NCBI GenBank assembly: GCA_046156035.1
Contig: JBJXEW010000033.1
Location: forward strand, 1 to 64,000
Length of the DNA stretch: 64,000 nt
Source: JAEUIX01 sp046156035
Lineage (GTDB): Bacteria > Planctomycetota > Phycisphaerae > Phycisphaerales > UBA1924
Direction of reading: 5' to 3'
A model generated the notes under the pieces. That model saw only the letters and a program-made list of their open reading frames with translations. It ran no database searches and was not told the DNA's origin. How positions within the stretch are numbered: the first letter of the stretch is position 1; each line of letters opens with the position of its first letter. The translations under genes were made by a program, and so were the position numbers. Of the stretch, positions 16,917 through 26,333 are shown in pieces.

Positions 16917-18290
16917 CTAGCCCCGCGCCGCTGCCCGTGTCAGCCCGAGCACGGCGGCCTTGGCCTGCTCGGCATCTTCGCTGTGGAGGCCGAACGCCGC
17001 GTGAGCGGCGCGAACGGCGCGCTGGGCATCGGTCTCTGCCACCACACAAGAGATGCGAATCTCGGAAGTCGTGATGTTCTCGACCTTGATCGCGGCATCG
17101 GCGAAGGCCCGGAAGAGGACGCTGGCGACGCCGGGGCTGGTGCGCATGCCCGCGCCCACGACGGAGACGGTGGCAAGGCCGCTATCAAAGCGCACGGCGC
17201 CGACACCGCCGCCACCTGCCGAGCCCGTAGCGTTCAACTCGCCGGCGACACGGTGCACGATCGGAGTCAGTTCCGCCACGTCCTTGCGGTCGAAGGTGAT
17301 CGTCAGGTTGATGGTGCCCGGCCCGTCGTCTTCCTGGATGATGTCGTCAACGCTGATGCCCGCCGCGGCGATGGGGCCGAAAACGGCCGCCTGGATGCCC
17401 GCGGCGTTGCGCAGGCCGCGGATGGAAACGCGGGCCACGTTCTTCTTGAGGACCACCGAACTGACGACGCGGGATTCCATGGTCGGGTCCTCGGGGAGCA
17501 CCAGCGTGCCCGTGCCGGGTTGATGGCTGTGCAGCACGCGCAGCGGCACGCCGAACTTCTTGGCCAACTCGACGCCGCGCGGGTGGATGACCTGCGACCC
17601 CAGCGCGGCGGTCTCCAGCATCTCATCGTACGTCACCACGGGGCGCTGCCGGGCCTGCGGCTCCACGCGCGGATCGGCCGTGAAGACGCCGTCCACGTCC
17701 TTGTAGATGTCGCAGGAGGCCTCCATGCCGGCCGACCGCAGCGCGGCGGCGATGGCCACGGCGCTGGTGTCGGACCCGCCCCGCCCCAGCGTGGTGGTGT
17801 CGCCAGATTCGCAGGTTCCCTGAAAGCCGGCCACCACGGGCACGCGCCCGGCCGCGATCTCCGCCTGAAGGCGCTGGCACGACACATCCAGAATCGCGGC
17901 GCGGCCGTACGCCGCGTCGGTGCGGACTCCGGCCTGGGCACCTGTGAGGCTGATGGCGTCGATGCCCTCACCCTTGAGAACGAGGGCCATCATGGCCACG
18001 GAGACCTGCTCGCCAGTGGCGAGGAGTTGATCGAGTTCGCGTCTGTCGGGTGGTGGTCTGTGCCCGCCATCCGGCCCACCCCCCGGCCCACCCTCCGGCT
18101 CGGCGCTCACCGTGTCTGCGAGTTCGAGGAGATCGTCGGTCGTGTCGCCCATGGCGGAGACGACAACGACCACGCCGCGCCCGGCTTGGCGCTCGGCCCG
18201 CACGCGGGCGGCGCAGGCGCGCATCTTGAGGGCATCGGCCACGGATGAGCCGCCGAACTTCTGGACAACAACCGCAGATGTCTGGGCCAA
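16917..18290 (-). CDS. lysC: aspartate kinase
   Basis: Phosphorylates aspartate as the first step to lysine, threonine and methionine. The kinase domain has KFGGSSVAD at the N-terminus, TGEQVSVAMMA, GRGGSDTSAVAIAAAL and DVDGVFTADPR, and two ACT domains follow (from about RVSIRGLRNAAGI, and LATVSVVGAGMR), the usual place for lysine/threonine feedback. The start is set at TTG 18290, which has GAGGGGG 8 bases upstream. A longer frame to TTG 18344 adds unlike sequence. A Gly/Pro-rich stretch (EPEGGPGGGPDGG) interrupts the kinase domain near residue 70. It is probably cotranscribed with the two genes upstream. Confidence 0.93.
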   Translation of the reverse strand: MAQTSAVVVQKFGGSSVADALKMRACAARVRAERQAGRGVVVVVSAMGDTTDDLLELADTVSAEPEGGPGGGPDGGHRPPPDRRELDQLLATGEQVSVAMMALVLKGEGIDAISLTGAQAGVRTDAAYGRAAILDVSCQRLQAEIAAGRVPVVAGFQGTCESGDTTTLGRGGSDTSAVAIAAALRSAGMEASCDIYKDVDGVFTADPRVEPQARQRPVVTYDEMLETAALGSQVIHPRGVELAKKFGVPLRVLHSHQPGTGTLVLPEDPTMESRVVSSVVLKKNVARVSIRGLRNAAGIQAAVFGPIAAAGISVDDIIQEDDGPGTINLTITFDRKDVAELTPIVHRVAGELNATGSAGGGGVGAVRFDSGLATVSVVGAGMRTSPGVASVLFRAFADAAIKVENITTSEIRISCVVAETDAQRAVRAAHAAFGLHSEDAEQAKAAVLGLTRAAARG

Positions 18291-18348
18291 CGCTTGATCC
18301 CCCTCACGCCCTCGTGCCCTCGTGGACCCCGGCGACAATCGCAACGCT

Positions 18349-19095
18349 TCAGACGGCCTTCAGTCGCGAAACCGATCCAAGCACGGTGGTGGTGAGTCGC
18401 GATGGTACGGGGGGCATGTCCAAGCCAACCACACTCAGGGCCTTGGCCCAGCGCCGGTATTCACTCGCCCCGATCCCCTCCGCCGAGCCGAGGAAGGCCT
18501 GCTCCAGCGGCAGGTCTACATCGGACGCAAGGTCGGCGATCTGGGCATCGGTGAAATCGACGAACGGCGTCTGGATCGAGAAGCCCTCCGGCCCGGCATC
18601 CAGCGAGAGCAGCCGCGCGGCGGCCATGGCCCGGTCGCAGACATCCGCGATTGCATCGAGGCCGCCAGAGTGATCGGCCAGCCGCTCGCTCGAACCCCCC
18701 GGACCACCGAGGTGCGCGGGCCAGATCAGGCGGGAGAGGCCGCGCTTGATCGCATCGGACCCCGCCAACAGCAACATCTTCGAGAGTGTTTCGCCAGAAG
18801 GTCGCGCCGGACGCTGGCCTGTGGCGAGGCGCTCCTCTTCAACCAGCGGGACCACGAGTTGGGCCAGGTGGCAGACACCCAGGCCGGCGCGTGCGGAGGC
18901 TTCGCGTGCTTCCCGCTCCTGCTCGGCGTGGCCGGACCACCAGAACCAGGCGGTGCTTTGGGCTGCTGGCTCGCTGGCCCCGTGCTTGTCTCGCGGCAGC
19001 GAGGCCGCGGGGCGGCAGACCCCTTCCATGAAGCAGGCCAGAAGGCCCGCAAGGCCGCCATCGGTGATAATCAACGCCGGTTCGCCGTAACCCAT
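18349..19095 (-). CDS. QueC/ExsB-like protein with degenerate PP-loop
   Basis: A 248-residue protein. Its C-terminal half resembles 7-cyano-7-deazaguanine synthase (QueC) in layout: a TPFVDFTDAQIADLA segment corresponds to the family TPLxxLTKAEI motif, and a SDAIKRGLSRLIWPAHL region matches the alpha/beta core. The N-terminal ATP-binding SGGxDS loop is replaced by TDGGLAG, and the zinc-binding cysteines are missing. It is therefore unlikely to be an ordinary QueC and may have lost ATP pyrophosphatase activity. It lies 26 bases after the CrtN-like gene and 58 bases before lysC on the same strand. The assignment is by remote similarity. Confidence 0.5.
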   Translation of the reverse strand: MGYGEPALIITDGGLAGLLACFMEGVCRPAASLPRDKHGASEPAAQSTAWFWWSGHAEQEREAREASARAGLGVCHLAQLVVPLVEEERLATGQRPARPSGETLSKMLLLAGSDAIKRGLSRLIWPAHLGGPGGSSERLADHSGGLDAIADVCDRAMAAARLLSLDAGPEGFSIQTPFVDFTDAQIADLASDVDLPLEQAFLGSAEGIGASEYRRWAKALSVVGLDMPPVPSRLTTTVLGSVSRLKAV

Positions 19096-19121
19096 GCGAG
19101 GAGTATCGGCGAGCGGGTTGG

Positions 19122-20792
19122 TCAGGCTGGAACTTGGGCCGCGGGCGTCAGCGTGGGCTCCACGAAGCCCTCGCTGAGGCGTTCCAACGCGTGTTCGCAC
19201 GGCAGGGCTGCGGGTGCCGGACGCGGGATGAGCGGGTCGGCGACACCCAGTTTCGCGCAGAGTTTGCGGGCGGTGATCTGGGCGGAGAGGAAAATCACGG
19301 GGAGGCCACTGCCGGGGTGCGTGCCCCCGCCCACCAGCCAGACGCCTTCCATCCCCGGCACCTCGTGGCGGGGGCGCAGGTGCAGCATCTGGTCGAGCCC
19401 GTGGGCAAGGTTGAAGGTGGCCCCGAACTGGATGTTGCCCGCTTGCCAATCTCGCGGCGTGGTGACCTGCTCGCAGGCGATGTGCGGCTCGATGTCCAGG
19501 CCCGTGAGCCCGCGTATGCGCGCGAGCGCCGCGGCCCGCAGGTGCGGCACCGCTTCACGCCAATCGATCCCCGCTCCCTCGCGACAGTTGGGCGTGGGGA
19601 CAAGCACATACAGGCTCGAACACCCCGCGGGGGCCAGCGTGGGGTCGGTGCGCGAGGGGTTGCAGATGTAGAACGACGGATCGTCGCTGAGCCTGCCCTC
19701 GCCGATATCGGCCAGGTTCTCGTCGTAGCGCGAACTCACGCAGATGGTGTGGTGCGGCAGGTCGAGTTTCGTGCGCAGGCCCAGGTAGAGCATGAACGTG
19801 CTGCACGAGTACTTCAATTTGTCCAGGCGGGCATCGGTGTAGGGCGGCGAAGCGCCGAAGTGGATTCCCAGTGCCGCGCCACCGGCCGCAGTTTGGCGCA
19901 GGGATTCGGGGATCAGGTTCTTGAGCGCCCACGCGGCATCGGCGTTGATGACCACCTGCTCGTGCCGGTGGACGACACCGGCCACTCGCACGCCCACAGC
20001 CCGCGAGCCCTCAAACTCGATTCCCTCTACCGGCGCATCGGTGCGAATGACGACGCCCATTTCTTCGCAGGCGCGGGCCATGCCCTGCATGAGGGCGTTG
20101 CACCCGCCGCGCGGGTGCCAGATGCCGTACTCGTACTCGATGAACGGCAGGATGGTGAAGAGGCTGGGGCAGTTGTACGGGCTCATGCCCAAGTACTTGC
20201 TCTGGAAGGAGAGGGCCAGGCGCGTGGCGGGGTTGCGGAATGTGCGGCCCAGCAGGCTGTGCACGCTGCGGTGCGGGTTGAGCCAGGGCCCGGCCTTGAG
20301 GAGGTTCGTGTCCAGCAGGTCTCGCAGGCCTGAGAAGCCCTTACGCAGGACGGGCGTGAACGCCGCGAGTTTGCGCCGGTGTTCGTGCATGAAGGACTCG
20401 AAGCGTTCGCCGTCGCGCGCGTCAATCGCGCCGACGCGGCGTGCCATCTCGGCGACACCCTGCGTGGTGTCGAGCGTGATCGGCGCGGCCTCGCGCTGGC
20501 CGACGACGAGCCGGTACATCGGGTCCAGGCGTGTCAGGTCGGCGTAGTCTCGAAGGCGGCGGCCCGTGGCCGCGAAGACCTCTTCGAGGACGTAGGGCAT
20601 GAGGAAGAACGTCGGGCCGCGGTCGAAGTGAAAATCACCCAGCGACACGCGGCTGGTTCGCCCGCCGACGACCGGCGCGGCCTCGTAGATGGTGACGCTC
20701 AGGCCGCGCCCGGCGAGAAGCATGGCCGCGGCGAGGCCGCCCGGCCCTGCACCGATCACGGCGATGGAAGTGCTTGGATTGTCCGATGCCAC
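19122..20792 (-). CDS. CrtI/CrtN-family carotenoid desaturase
   Basis: A 556-residue FAD-dependent phytoene/diapophytoene desaturase family enzyme. The N-terminal dinucleotide-binding motif is IAVIGAGPGGLAAAMLLAGR, followed by YEAAPVVGGRTSR. The C-terminal FAD signature is GVWLVGGGTHPGSGLPVIF. It introduces conjugated double bonds into a carotenoid precursor. A CrtN-type C30 desaturase is favoured by the neighbouring CrtP-, aldehyde dehydrogenase-, acyltransferase- and glycosyltransferase-like genes, which together resemble the staphyloxanthin set. The gene is divergent from that block, with a 105-base spacer likely carrying both promoters. A squalene- or diapophytoene-forming gene is absent from the window. 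Confidence 0.85.
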   Translation of the reverse strand: MASDNPSTSIAVIGAGPGGLAAAMLLAGRGLSVTIYEAAPVVGGRTSRVSLGDFHFDRGPTFFLMPYVLEEVFAATGRRLRDYADLTRLDPMYRLVVGQREAAPITLDTTQGVAEMARRVGAIDARDGERFESFMHEHRRKLAAFTPVLRKGFSGLRDLLDTNLLKAGPWLNPHRSVHSLLGRTFRNPATRLALSFQSKYLGMSPYNCPSLFTILPFIEYEYGIWHPRGGCNALMQGMARACEEMGVVIRTDAPVEGIEFEGSRAVGVRVAGVVHRHEQVVINADAAWALKNLIPESLRQTAAGGAALGIHFGASPPYTDARLDKLKYSCSTFMLYLGLRTKLDLPHHTICVSSRYDENLADIGEGRLSDDPSFYICNPSRTDPTLAPAGCSSLYVLVPTPNCREGAGIDWREAVPHLRAAALARIRGLTGLDIEPHIACEQVTTPRDWQAGNIQFGATFNLAHGLDQMLHLRPRHEVPGMEGVWLVGGGTHPGSGLPVIFLSAQITARKLCAKLGVADPLIPRPAPAALPCEHALERLSEGFVEPTLTPAAQVPA

Positions 20793-20897
20793 AAGGCGTC
20801 CCCAGAAATCCCGCGATGGAGCGTAGCGGGACTGGCCGGCATGGGCGCAACCTCGTGAGCGGGCCGGGCCAGCAGGTTGCGACGCTTATAGTGGCCT

Positions 20898-22463
20898 GTG
20901 GGCAGGGAACAGGCGGAAAACGACCGGGTCTGGACGCTTTCGCGGCGTGTGGCGTGGGTCCGCGCGTTCCGAAAGGCCGTGAGCGCGAGGCGGGTGGACC
21001 TGTGCGCGTTGATGGAAGATGAGGTCGGCAAGCCCGCGTATCAGGGCCTGGGCTCGGACATTCTGCCGCTGCTGCTCTCGTGCGTGTGGCACGAGAAGCG
21101 CGGGTGGAAACTGCTGCGGCCCACGCGCGTGGGCGGTGTGCCGCTGGTGATGACCGGCCTCTCGTCGCGCGAACTGCGCGTGCCGATTGCGCCGTGGGAC
21201 GGCCCGGACCGCGTGGCCATCATCGCCACATGGAACTATCCGGTGCAACTGCTGGGCATTCAACTGGTGCAGGCGATTCTGGCGGGCAATCGCGTGGTCG
21301 TGAAGCCGTCTGAAAATGCGCCGCGCACGCAGCAACTGCTGCTCGAAGTCGCGCGAGATGCGGGGGGGGCGGGCGGAGCGGGCGGGCTAGGTGTGAGCGG
21401 CCTGCCGCCGGGCGTCCTTGAATGGACCGCGGCTACACGCGATGCGGCCCGCGAGGTGCTCGCCAGCGGCACGGTCAAGCATGTGGTGTTCACGGGCTCA
21501 ACGCGTGTGGGCCGTCAGATCGCCGCGTGGGCAGCGGAGAACCTCGTTACGTCCACACTCGAACTCTCCGGCGCCGATTCCGCGTTTGTTCTGGCCGATG
21601 CCGACGTAGACCTCGCGGCAAGTCAACTCTGGGACGGCGTCACGATCAACGCGGGCCAGACGTGCATGGCGCCCCGGCGCATTCTGGTGGAACGTGCGGC
21701 CTATCCCGCGTTCATCGCGGCGCTGGCACCGCTGGCCGCCGCGGCCCAGCCGGTGCGGCTCATCTCGGCCGAGGCCGCCGCGCGTTGCCACGCCGTGGCG
21801 TCAGGCTCGCTTGTTGCAGGCGCACGCAGTTTGAGCGGCGTGATTGAGCCGCCCGATGCCCGCGACGGGCGCTGGCTCCGGCCCCTCGCGCTGGCCGACT
21901 GCCCGACGGCGGCCAGGGCCACACCAGCGCCGGGCATGGCCGAACTGCTCTCCGGGGCCCACTTCGGCCCGATCGTCGCGATCGTGCCGGTGGAGAGCGT
22001 TGCGCAGGCGCTCGAAGTGCATCGGCGCTGCGACCAGCACCTGTCCGCCAGCATCTTCTCACGCAACGTGGGCGCCGCCCGCGATCTTGCGCCGCTCCTG
22101 GGCGCGTCGCAGGTTGCGATCAACTCGTGTCTCTTCCCCACCGGCCACCCCGCCACCTCCCTGGGCGGGCGCGGGCCCAGCGGCTGGGGCACCTCGCGCG
22201 GCACGCACGGCCTGCTGGACATGACACGGGCCGTCTTTGCTTCGGCGCTGCCCACATGGGTGCCGCGTGCGTCGGTGACCGGGGGCTCGGCGAGGATGCT
22301 GGGCGCCTTGCAAACGCTGCTCGACACGCTTTATGGCAGGCGAGCCCCTGGGGGTGCCGCCCCGCTACCCTCACCCGACACGGTTGGCGGAACGCGCGGG
22401 AACGCACCGCCGACCACGAGGGAACCGACGCGGGCCGCGCAGGCCTCTGTCCACTCGCCATGA
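20898..22463 (+). CDS. aldehyde dehydrogenase, probable carotenoid-tailoring
   Basis: A 521-residue NAD(P)-dependent aldehyde dehydrogenase family protein. Motifs seen are IATWNYPVQLLGIQLV, VVKPSENAPRTQ, FTGSTRVGRQIA, the general base in TLELSGADSAF and the catalytic Cys in NAGQTCMAPRRI. A Gly/Ala linker (GGAGGAGGLG) and a C-terminal Pro-rich tail of about 60 residues are extras. In Staphylococcus an aldehyde dehydrogenase oxidises diaponeurosporenal to the acid. Position at the head of the crt-like block supports the same role, by inference. GTG 20898 is used as start. Its stop overlaps the next ATG by 4 bases. Confidence 0.83.
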   Translation: MGREQAENDRVWTLSRRVAWVRAFRKAVSARRVDLCALMEDEVGKPAYQGLGSDILPLLLSCVWHEKRGWKLLRPTRVGGVPLVMTGLSSRELRVPIAPWDGPDRVAIIATWNYPVQLLGIQLVQAILAGNRVVVKPSENAPRTQQLLLEVARDAGGAGGAGGLGVSGLPPGVLEWTAATRDAAREVLASGTVKHVVFTGSTRVGRQIAAWAAENLVTSTLELSGADSAFVLADADVDLAASQLWDGVTINAGQTCMAPRRILVERAAYPAFIAALAPLAAAAQPVRLISAEAAARCHAVASGSLVAGARSLSGVIEPPDARDGRWLRPLALADCPTAARATPAPGMAELLSGAHFGPIVAIVPVESVAQALEVHRRCDQHLSASIFSRNVGAARDLAPLLGASQVAINSCLFPTGHPATSLGGRGPSGWGTSRGTHGLLDMTRAVFASALPTWVPRASVTGGSARMLGALQTLLDTLYGRRAPGGAAPLPSPDTVGGTRGNAPPTTREPTRAAQASVHSP

Positions 22464-24157
22464 CGGCCCATTTTCTTTCCAACGGCACCACAAATCACAC
22501 CTCGCTCACACCCGCCCGGCGCGCGGTGGTGATCGGCGGCGGACTGGCGGGCCTTGCTTCGGCCTGCGAACTTGCGGCCCGGGGGTTCGCTGTAACCGTT
22601 GTCGAACGCAACGCCCACCTGGGCGGCAAGATGAACGTGCTGCAAGACCGCGGCTACACGTTCGACTGCGGGCCGACGATCCTCACGCTGCCGCAGGTGT
22701 TCACTGGGATCGTCGCCCGCTGCGCACCCAGGGGCAGAACACTGGCCGACTACGCGCGCATCGTGCCCTGCACCCCGCAGTGGCGCTGCTTTTATGAAGA
22801 CGGCACGCGGCTGGACCTGCTGGGCGATGTGCCCGCCATGGCCGCGAGCCTGGACCGCCAGTTTCACGGCATGGGCGCGGGCGAAGGGTGGACACGGTTC
22901 CTCGTCTTCTCGCGCCGCATGTTGCGGTTGAGTGAGCGCGTGTTCTTCTACAAGGATGTGGGCTCGGTGCTGGACCTTGTGCGTGCCGCGCCCCTGGGCA
23001 ACGCGGGCATCATGCGCGATGCACTGGCGATGCGGCCTTACGCCACGGTGGGTTCGACCATCGAGGAGATGATCCGCGAACCACACGCGCGGCAACTGGC
23101 CGAGCACTTCTTGCAGTACGTGGGCTCTTCGCCGTTTCTGGCACCGGCCATTCTCGGCCTGATCGCCGCGGCACAGAGCGACCACGGCTGCTGCTACGCA
23201 CTTGCGCCGCAAGGGCGGACAACCGCAGACGGGTGCCTGGGCGGCACACGCGTGATTGCGCAGGCTCTGGCCAGCATCTTGCGCGAACGTGGGGCCATGA
23301 TCATCACCGGCGTGGGCGTGCGGCGCGTGCTCATTGAGAGGGATGTCGCCACCGGCGTCGAACTCGACAACGGACGAACGCTCCGTGCCGATGTGGTGGT
23401 CTCCAACTGCGATGTGCAGCGCACCCTTCGCGACCTTGTGCCCACACCCGCCGCGGCGGCCCGCGGCCGCGCCATCGCGAAGGCCTACACCCCCGCGTGC
23501 AGTGGTGTGGTGCTGTACCTCGGCCTGGACCGTCAGTACGAGCAACTCGCCCATCACAACTTCTCCTTCTCGCGCGATGCCCACGACGAATTCAGCGACA
23601 TCTACACGCGCGGCATCCCTGCCCGCGATCCCACGTTGTACATCGCGGCCCCTTCGCGGTCGGACCCGTCGCAGGCCCCGCCGGGGTGCGAGGCCCTGTA
23701 CGTCCTGATCCACACACCGCACTTGCGGCCGGACGCGAGCGGCGCGATGCCGCGCTGGGACGGGCCCGGCGGTCTGCTGGAGCAGTATCGCCCCGTGGTG
23801 ATGGACAAGTGCCGCCGCATGGGCCTTGCCGAGATCGAGAAGCACATCGTGGTCGAGCACACGCTGACGCCGGAGGGAATCGAGCGGCGGTTCAACGCCG
23901 AGGGCGGTGCCATTTACGGCCTGGCCTCGCACGGGCGGTTGAAGGGCGGTTTCAAGCCGCGCAATCGTTCGCTGGTGCTGAAGAACCTGTATCTTGCGGG
24001 CGGGAGCGTGAACCCCGGCCCGGGCGTGCCGATGGTGCTGATGTCGGGCGTGACGGCGGCGCTGGCCGCGTGCGAGGATGCGGGCATGGGTGGTGCGCTG
24101 GACCCCGCACGCATCGAGACCCAACTCGCGGCTCCGGCCATACTGGCCGCCCCGTAG
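22460..24157 (+). CDS. CrtI-family carotenoid oxidoreductase (CrtP-like)
   Basis: A 565-residue paralogue of the desaturase at 19122-20792. FAD binding is indicated by AVVIGGGLAGLASACELAAR and ERNAHLGGKMN, and the C-terminal signature by LYLAGGSVNPGPGVPMVLMS. In C30 pathways a second CrtI-family member, CrtP, oxidises the terminal methyl of diaponeurosporene to an aldehyde, and the gene order here fits that role. The exact reaction, desaturase or oxidase, cannot be decided from sequence alone. ATG 22460 overlaps the upstream stop by 4 bases; a longer in-frame extension is rejected because it runs inside the aldehyde dehydrogenase gene. Confidence 0.83.
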   Translation: MTAHFLSNGTTNHTSLTPARRAVVIGGGLAGLASACELAARGFAVTVVERNAHLGGKMNVLQDRGYTFDCGPTILTLPQVFTGIVARCAPRGRTLADYARIVPCTPQWRCFYEDGTRLDLLGDVPAMAASLDRQFHGMGAGEGWTRFLVFSRRMLRLSERVFFYKDVGSVLDLVRAAPLGNAGIMRDALAMRPYATVGSTIEEMIREPHARQLAEHFLQYVGSSPFLAPAILGLIAAAQSDHGCCYALAPQGRTTADGCLGGTRVIAQALASILRERGAMIITGVGVRRVLIERDVATGVELDNGRTLRADVVVSNCDVQRTLRDLVPTPAAAARGRAIAKAYTPACSGVVLYLGLDRQYEQLAHHNFSFSRDAHDEFSDIYTRGIPARDPTLYIAAPSRSDPSQAPPGCEALYVLIHTPHLRPDASGAMPRWDGPGGLLEQYRPVVMDKCRRMGLAEIEKHIVVEHTLTPEGIERRFNAEGGAIYGLASHGRLKGGFKPRNRSLVLKNLYLAGGSVNPGPGVPMVLMSGVTAALAACEDAGMGGALDPARIETQLAAPAILAAP

Positions 24158-24171
24158 GCTCTGGCCACCCG

Positions 24172-24999
24172 ATGCCCGCCGATATTCTCCATGCCGACCA
24201 CAGCCCCCGCTTTGCGAGCGTGTTCGCGTGGTACCTGCGCCGCAAACTGGCCGGTGCGTTCCACACCGTCCGCATCACGCACGGATCGCGCGCCGCGCTC
24301 GGTGCACTGGAACAGCACCCCGGCGCGGCGATGGTGCTGTTCACCCATTCCGCGTGGTGGGACCCGCTGATGGGCTTGTACATCACCCGCACGCTCATCC
24401 CCAGTCGCCGCGTGCTGGCGCCGATGGATGTGCGGCAACTCCGCCGCTTTCCCTTCTTCCGCAAACTCGGCCTGTTCGGCATCGACCCGGACAACCCCGC
24501 CAGCCTCGCCGCCATGTGCGGGTATGTCAGCGACGAGTTTGCCCGCGTCCCGCGCTCCCTCATCGCGCTCACGCCCCAGGGCACGTTCGCCGACCCGCGT
24601 GCCCCGATCGTCCTCCGCCCGGGTGCCGCTGCGCTGGGGGCACGGTTCGCCACGCGCAACCTCCGCGTGGCCGTGGTGGCCGCGGAGTACGTCTTCTGGA
24701 CCGACCAGAAGCCCGAGTTGCTCATCGCGGCTGAACTCATTGCCGCGCCGTCGATGCGCGGTGACTCCGCACACCCCCCCACCATCACGGACCTGCATCG
24801 CACGTACACGCACGCGATGCGGGCGTGTGCATCGCGGCTCGCCGCCAGTGTCATCGCGCGTGATGAAGCGGCCTTCGAGATCGTGCTTGGAGCCGCCAAC
24901 GGCGCGGCCCGCGTGAACCCCGCGTATGACCTGTGGCAGCGCCTGCGTGGTCGCGGGGAGAGCATCCCGCCATCGGGCCAGCGCGAGCCCGTGGCATGA
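24172..24999 (+). CDS. PlsC-like acyltransferase (CrtO-like)
   Basis: A 275-residue protein with the lysophospholipid acyltransferase fold. The HX4D motif is HSAWWDPLMG and the second motif is TPQGTFADPR, where Gln replaces the common Glu of EGT. There is no obvious signal peptide; it probably acts at the inner membrane face. In staphyloxanthin synthesis CrtO acylates the glucosyl group, and this gene lies beside a glycosyltransferase, supporting such a role. It starts 14 bases after the CrtP-like gene and overlaps the next gene by 4 bases. Substrate is inferred from context. Confidence 0.75.
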   Translation: MPADILHADHSPRFASVFAWYLRRKLAGAFHTVRITHGSRAALGALEQHPGAAMVLFTHSAWWDPLMGLYITRTLIPSRRVLAPMDVRQLRRFPFFRKLGLFGIDPDNPASLAAMCGYVSDEFARVPRSLIALTPQGTFADPRAPIVLRPGAAALGARFATRNLRVAVVAAEYVFWTDQKPELLIAAELIAAPSMRGDSAHPPTITDLHRTYTHAMRACASRLAASVIARDEAAFEIVLGAANGAARVNPAYDLWQRLRGRGESIPPSGQREPVA

Positions 25000-26213
25000 C
25001 GATGCTTGCCTGGGTGCTGTGGTGCGCATCGGTTCCGATCGCCGCGCTGGCGCTGGTGATGACCGTAGCGAACCTACGCCGGTACCTGCCGCTGGCGCAC
25101 ACGGCTTGGCCGGGCAGAGCAGGCGGTGGCCCAGCGGCTGCCCCGCAGGCGGTCGGGCCTCTCATCAGCGTGTGTATCCCAGCACGCAACGAAGAGGCGA
25201 ATCTGGCTCCGTGCGTCGAATCGCTCCTCGCGGCGGCGAGCGGCTCCGGCACCGCGACCGCCAGCGTCGAAATCATGGTCTACGACGACCAGAGCACGGA
25301 CCGCACGGCGGAGATCGTCGCCGACCTGTGCGCTCGCGACGCACGCATCCGGCGCGTGCCCACACGCACCCTTCCGCCGGGCTGGAACGGCAAGCAGCAC
25401 GCCTGCGACCGGATGGGGCGTGCCGCGCGGGGCGCATGGCTCCTGTTCACCGACGCGGACGTGCGGTTCGCGCCCGGCACGCTCGCCCGCGACGTGGTGC
25501 CGGCGCTGGCCGCCGCAGACCACGCGTGCATCGCGCTGCTCTCCACGTTTCCGCGTCAGATCACCGGCACGCTGGCCGAGCGGCTGATCGTGCCGATGAT
25601 CCACTTCATTCTCTTCGCGTATCTCCCCATGGGGCGGATGCGCGGCACGCTTGATCCTGCCGCGTCGGCCGGGTGCGGCCAGTTTCTGCTCGTGCGGCGT
25701 GAGGCGTATCTCGCTGCGGGGGGGCACGCTTCATTCAAGCACTCCATGCACGACGGCATCATGCTGCCGCGGGCGCTGCGGCGGGCGGGTTTCAAGACCG
25801 ACCTCTTCGACGGGACCGGTCTCTGCTCGGTGCGCATGTACACGGGCCTGACAGCCACATGGCGGGGCTTCACCAAGAACGCGTACGAGGGGCTCGGCAA
25901 CCTGTTCCTGCTGGTTCTGCTCACGCTCCTGCACCTGGTGGGCCACGTGCTGCCTTGGGGTGTGGTGGCGTGGAGCCTTCTTGGCTGGCCGTGGCCCGAA
26001 CGCTGGCCCGGCCCGGGCGCGTGGGGGCCCGCCGCGCTCGCCGTGGCGCTCAACCTCGTGCAGCGCACGCTCTTGGCGCTGCGGTTTCGCCAGCCGCCCC
26101 TGGGCATCGTTCTGCACCCCGTCGGCGTACTGCTCATGACGGCCATTCAATGGCACAGTTTCTTGTTGCACATCACCGGCCGGCGGGCTTGGCGGGGCCG
26201 CATCGCCCCATGA
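24996..26213 (+). CDS. membrane glycosyltransferase family 2 (CrtQ-like)
   Basis: A 405-residue GT-A-fold glycosyltransferase. It has an N-terminal membrane segment (WVLWCASVPIAALALVM), SVCIPARNEEANLAPCVESL, the nucleotide-sugar Asp in MVYDDQSTDRTAEIV, the metal-binding LLFTDADVRFAPGTL, and an acceptor-site MHDGIMLPRALRRAGF. Three or four C-terminal membrane helices follow. CrtQ glycosylates the carotenoid acid in staphyloxanthin synthesis, and HpnB-like hopanoid proteins share the fold. The carotenoid role rests on the gene order. It ends the translationally coupled block. Confidence 0.8.
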   Translation: MTMLAWVLWCASVPIAALALVMTVANLRRYLPLAHTAWPGRAGGGPAAAPQAVGPLISVCIPARNEEANLAPCVESLLAAASGSGTATASVEIMVYDDQSTDRTAEIVADLCARDARIRRVPTRTLPPGWNGKQHACDRMGRAARGAWLLFTDADVRFAPGTLARDVVPALAAADHACIALLSTFPRQITGTLAERLIVPMIHFILFAYLPMGRMRGTLDPAASAGCGQFLLVRREAYLAAGGHASFKHSMHDGIMLPRALRRAGFKTDLFDGTGLCSVRMYTGLTATWRGFTKNAYEGLGNLFLLVLLTLLHLVGHVLPWGVVAWSLLGWPWPERWPGPGAWGPAALAVALNLVQRTLLALRFRQPPLGIVLHPVGVLLMTAIQWHSFLLHITGRRAWRGRIAP

Positions 26214-26333
26214 CGCGGTGGGCCTGCCGCCCGCCTCTCCGCGGCGCGGCCTTTGAGCCCGGCCCCTCCTAATATCTGCCTCAGGCAAAGAGGCTCTCCC
26301 CAGACCGCGCATCTGTTCTCGAAACGACCCACC

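Noticed and set aside
18052..18110. Fourth copy of the palindromic repeat inside lysC
   Set aside because: The Gly/Pro-rich stretch is GC-rich and repetitive but does not form the two hairpins of copies A to C.
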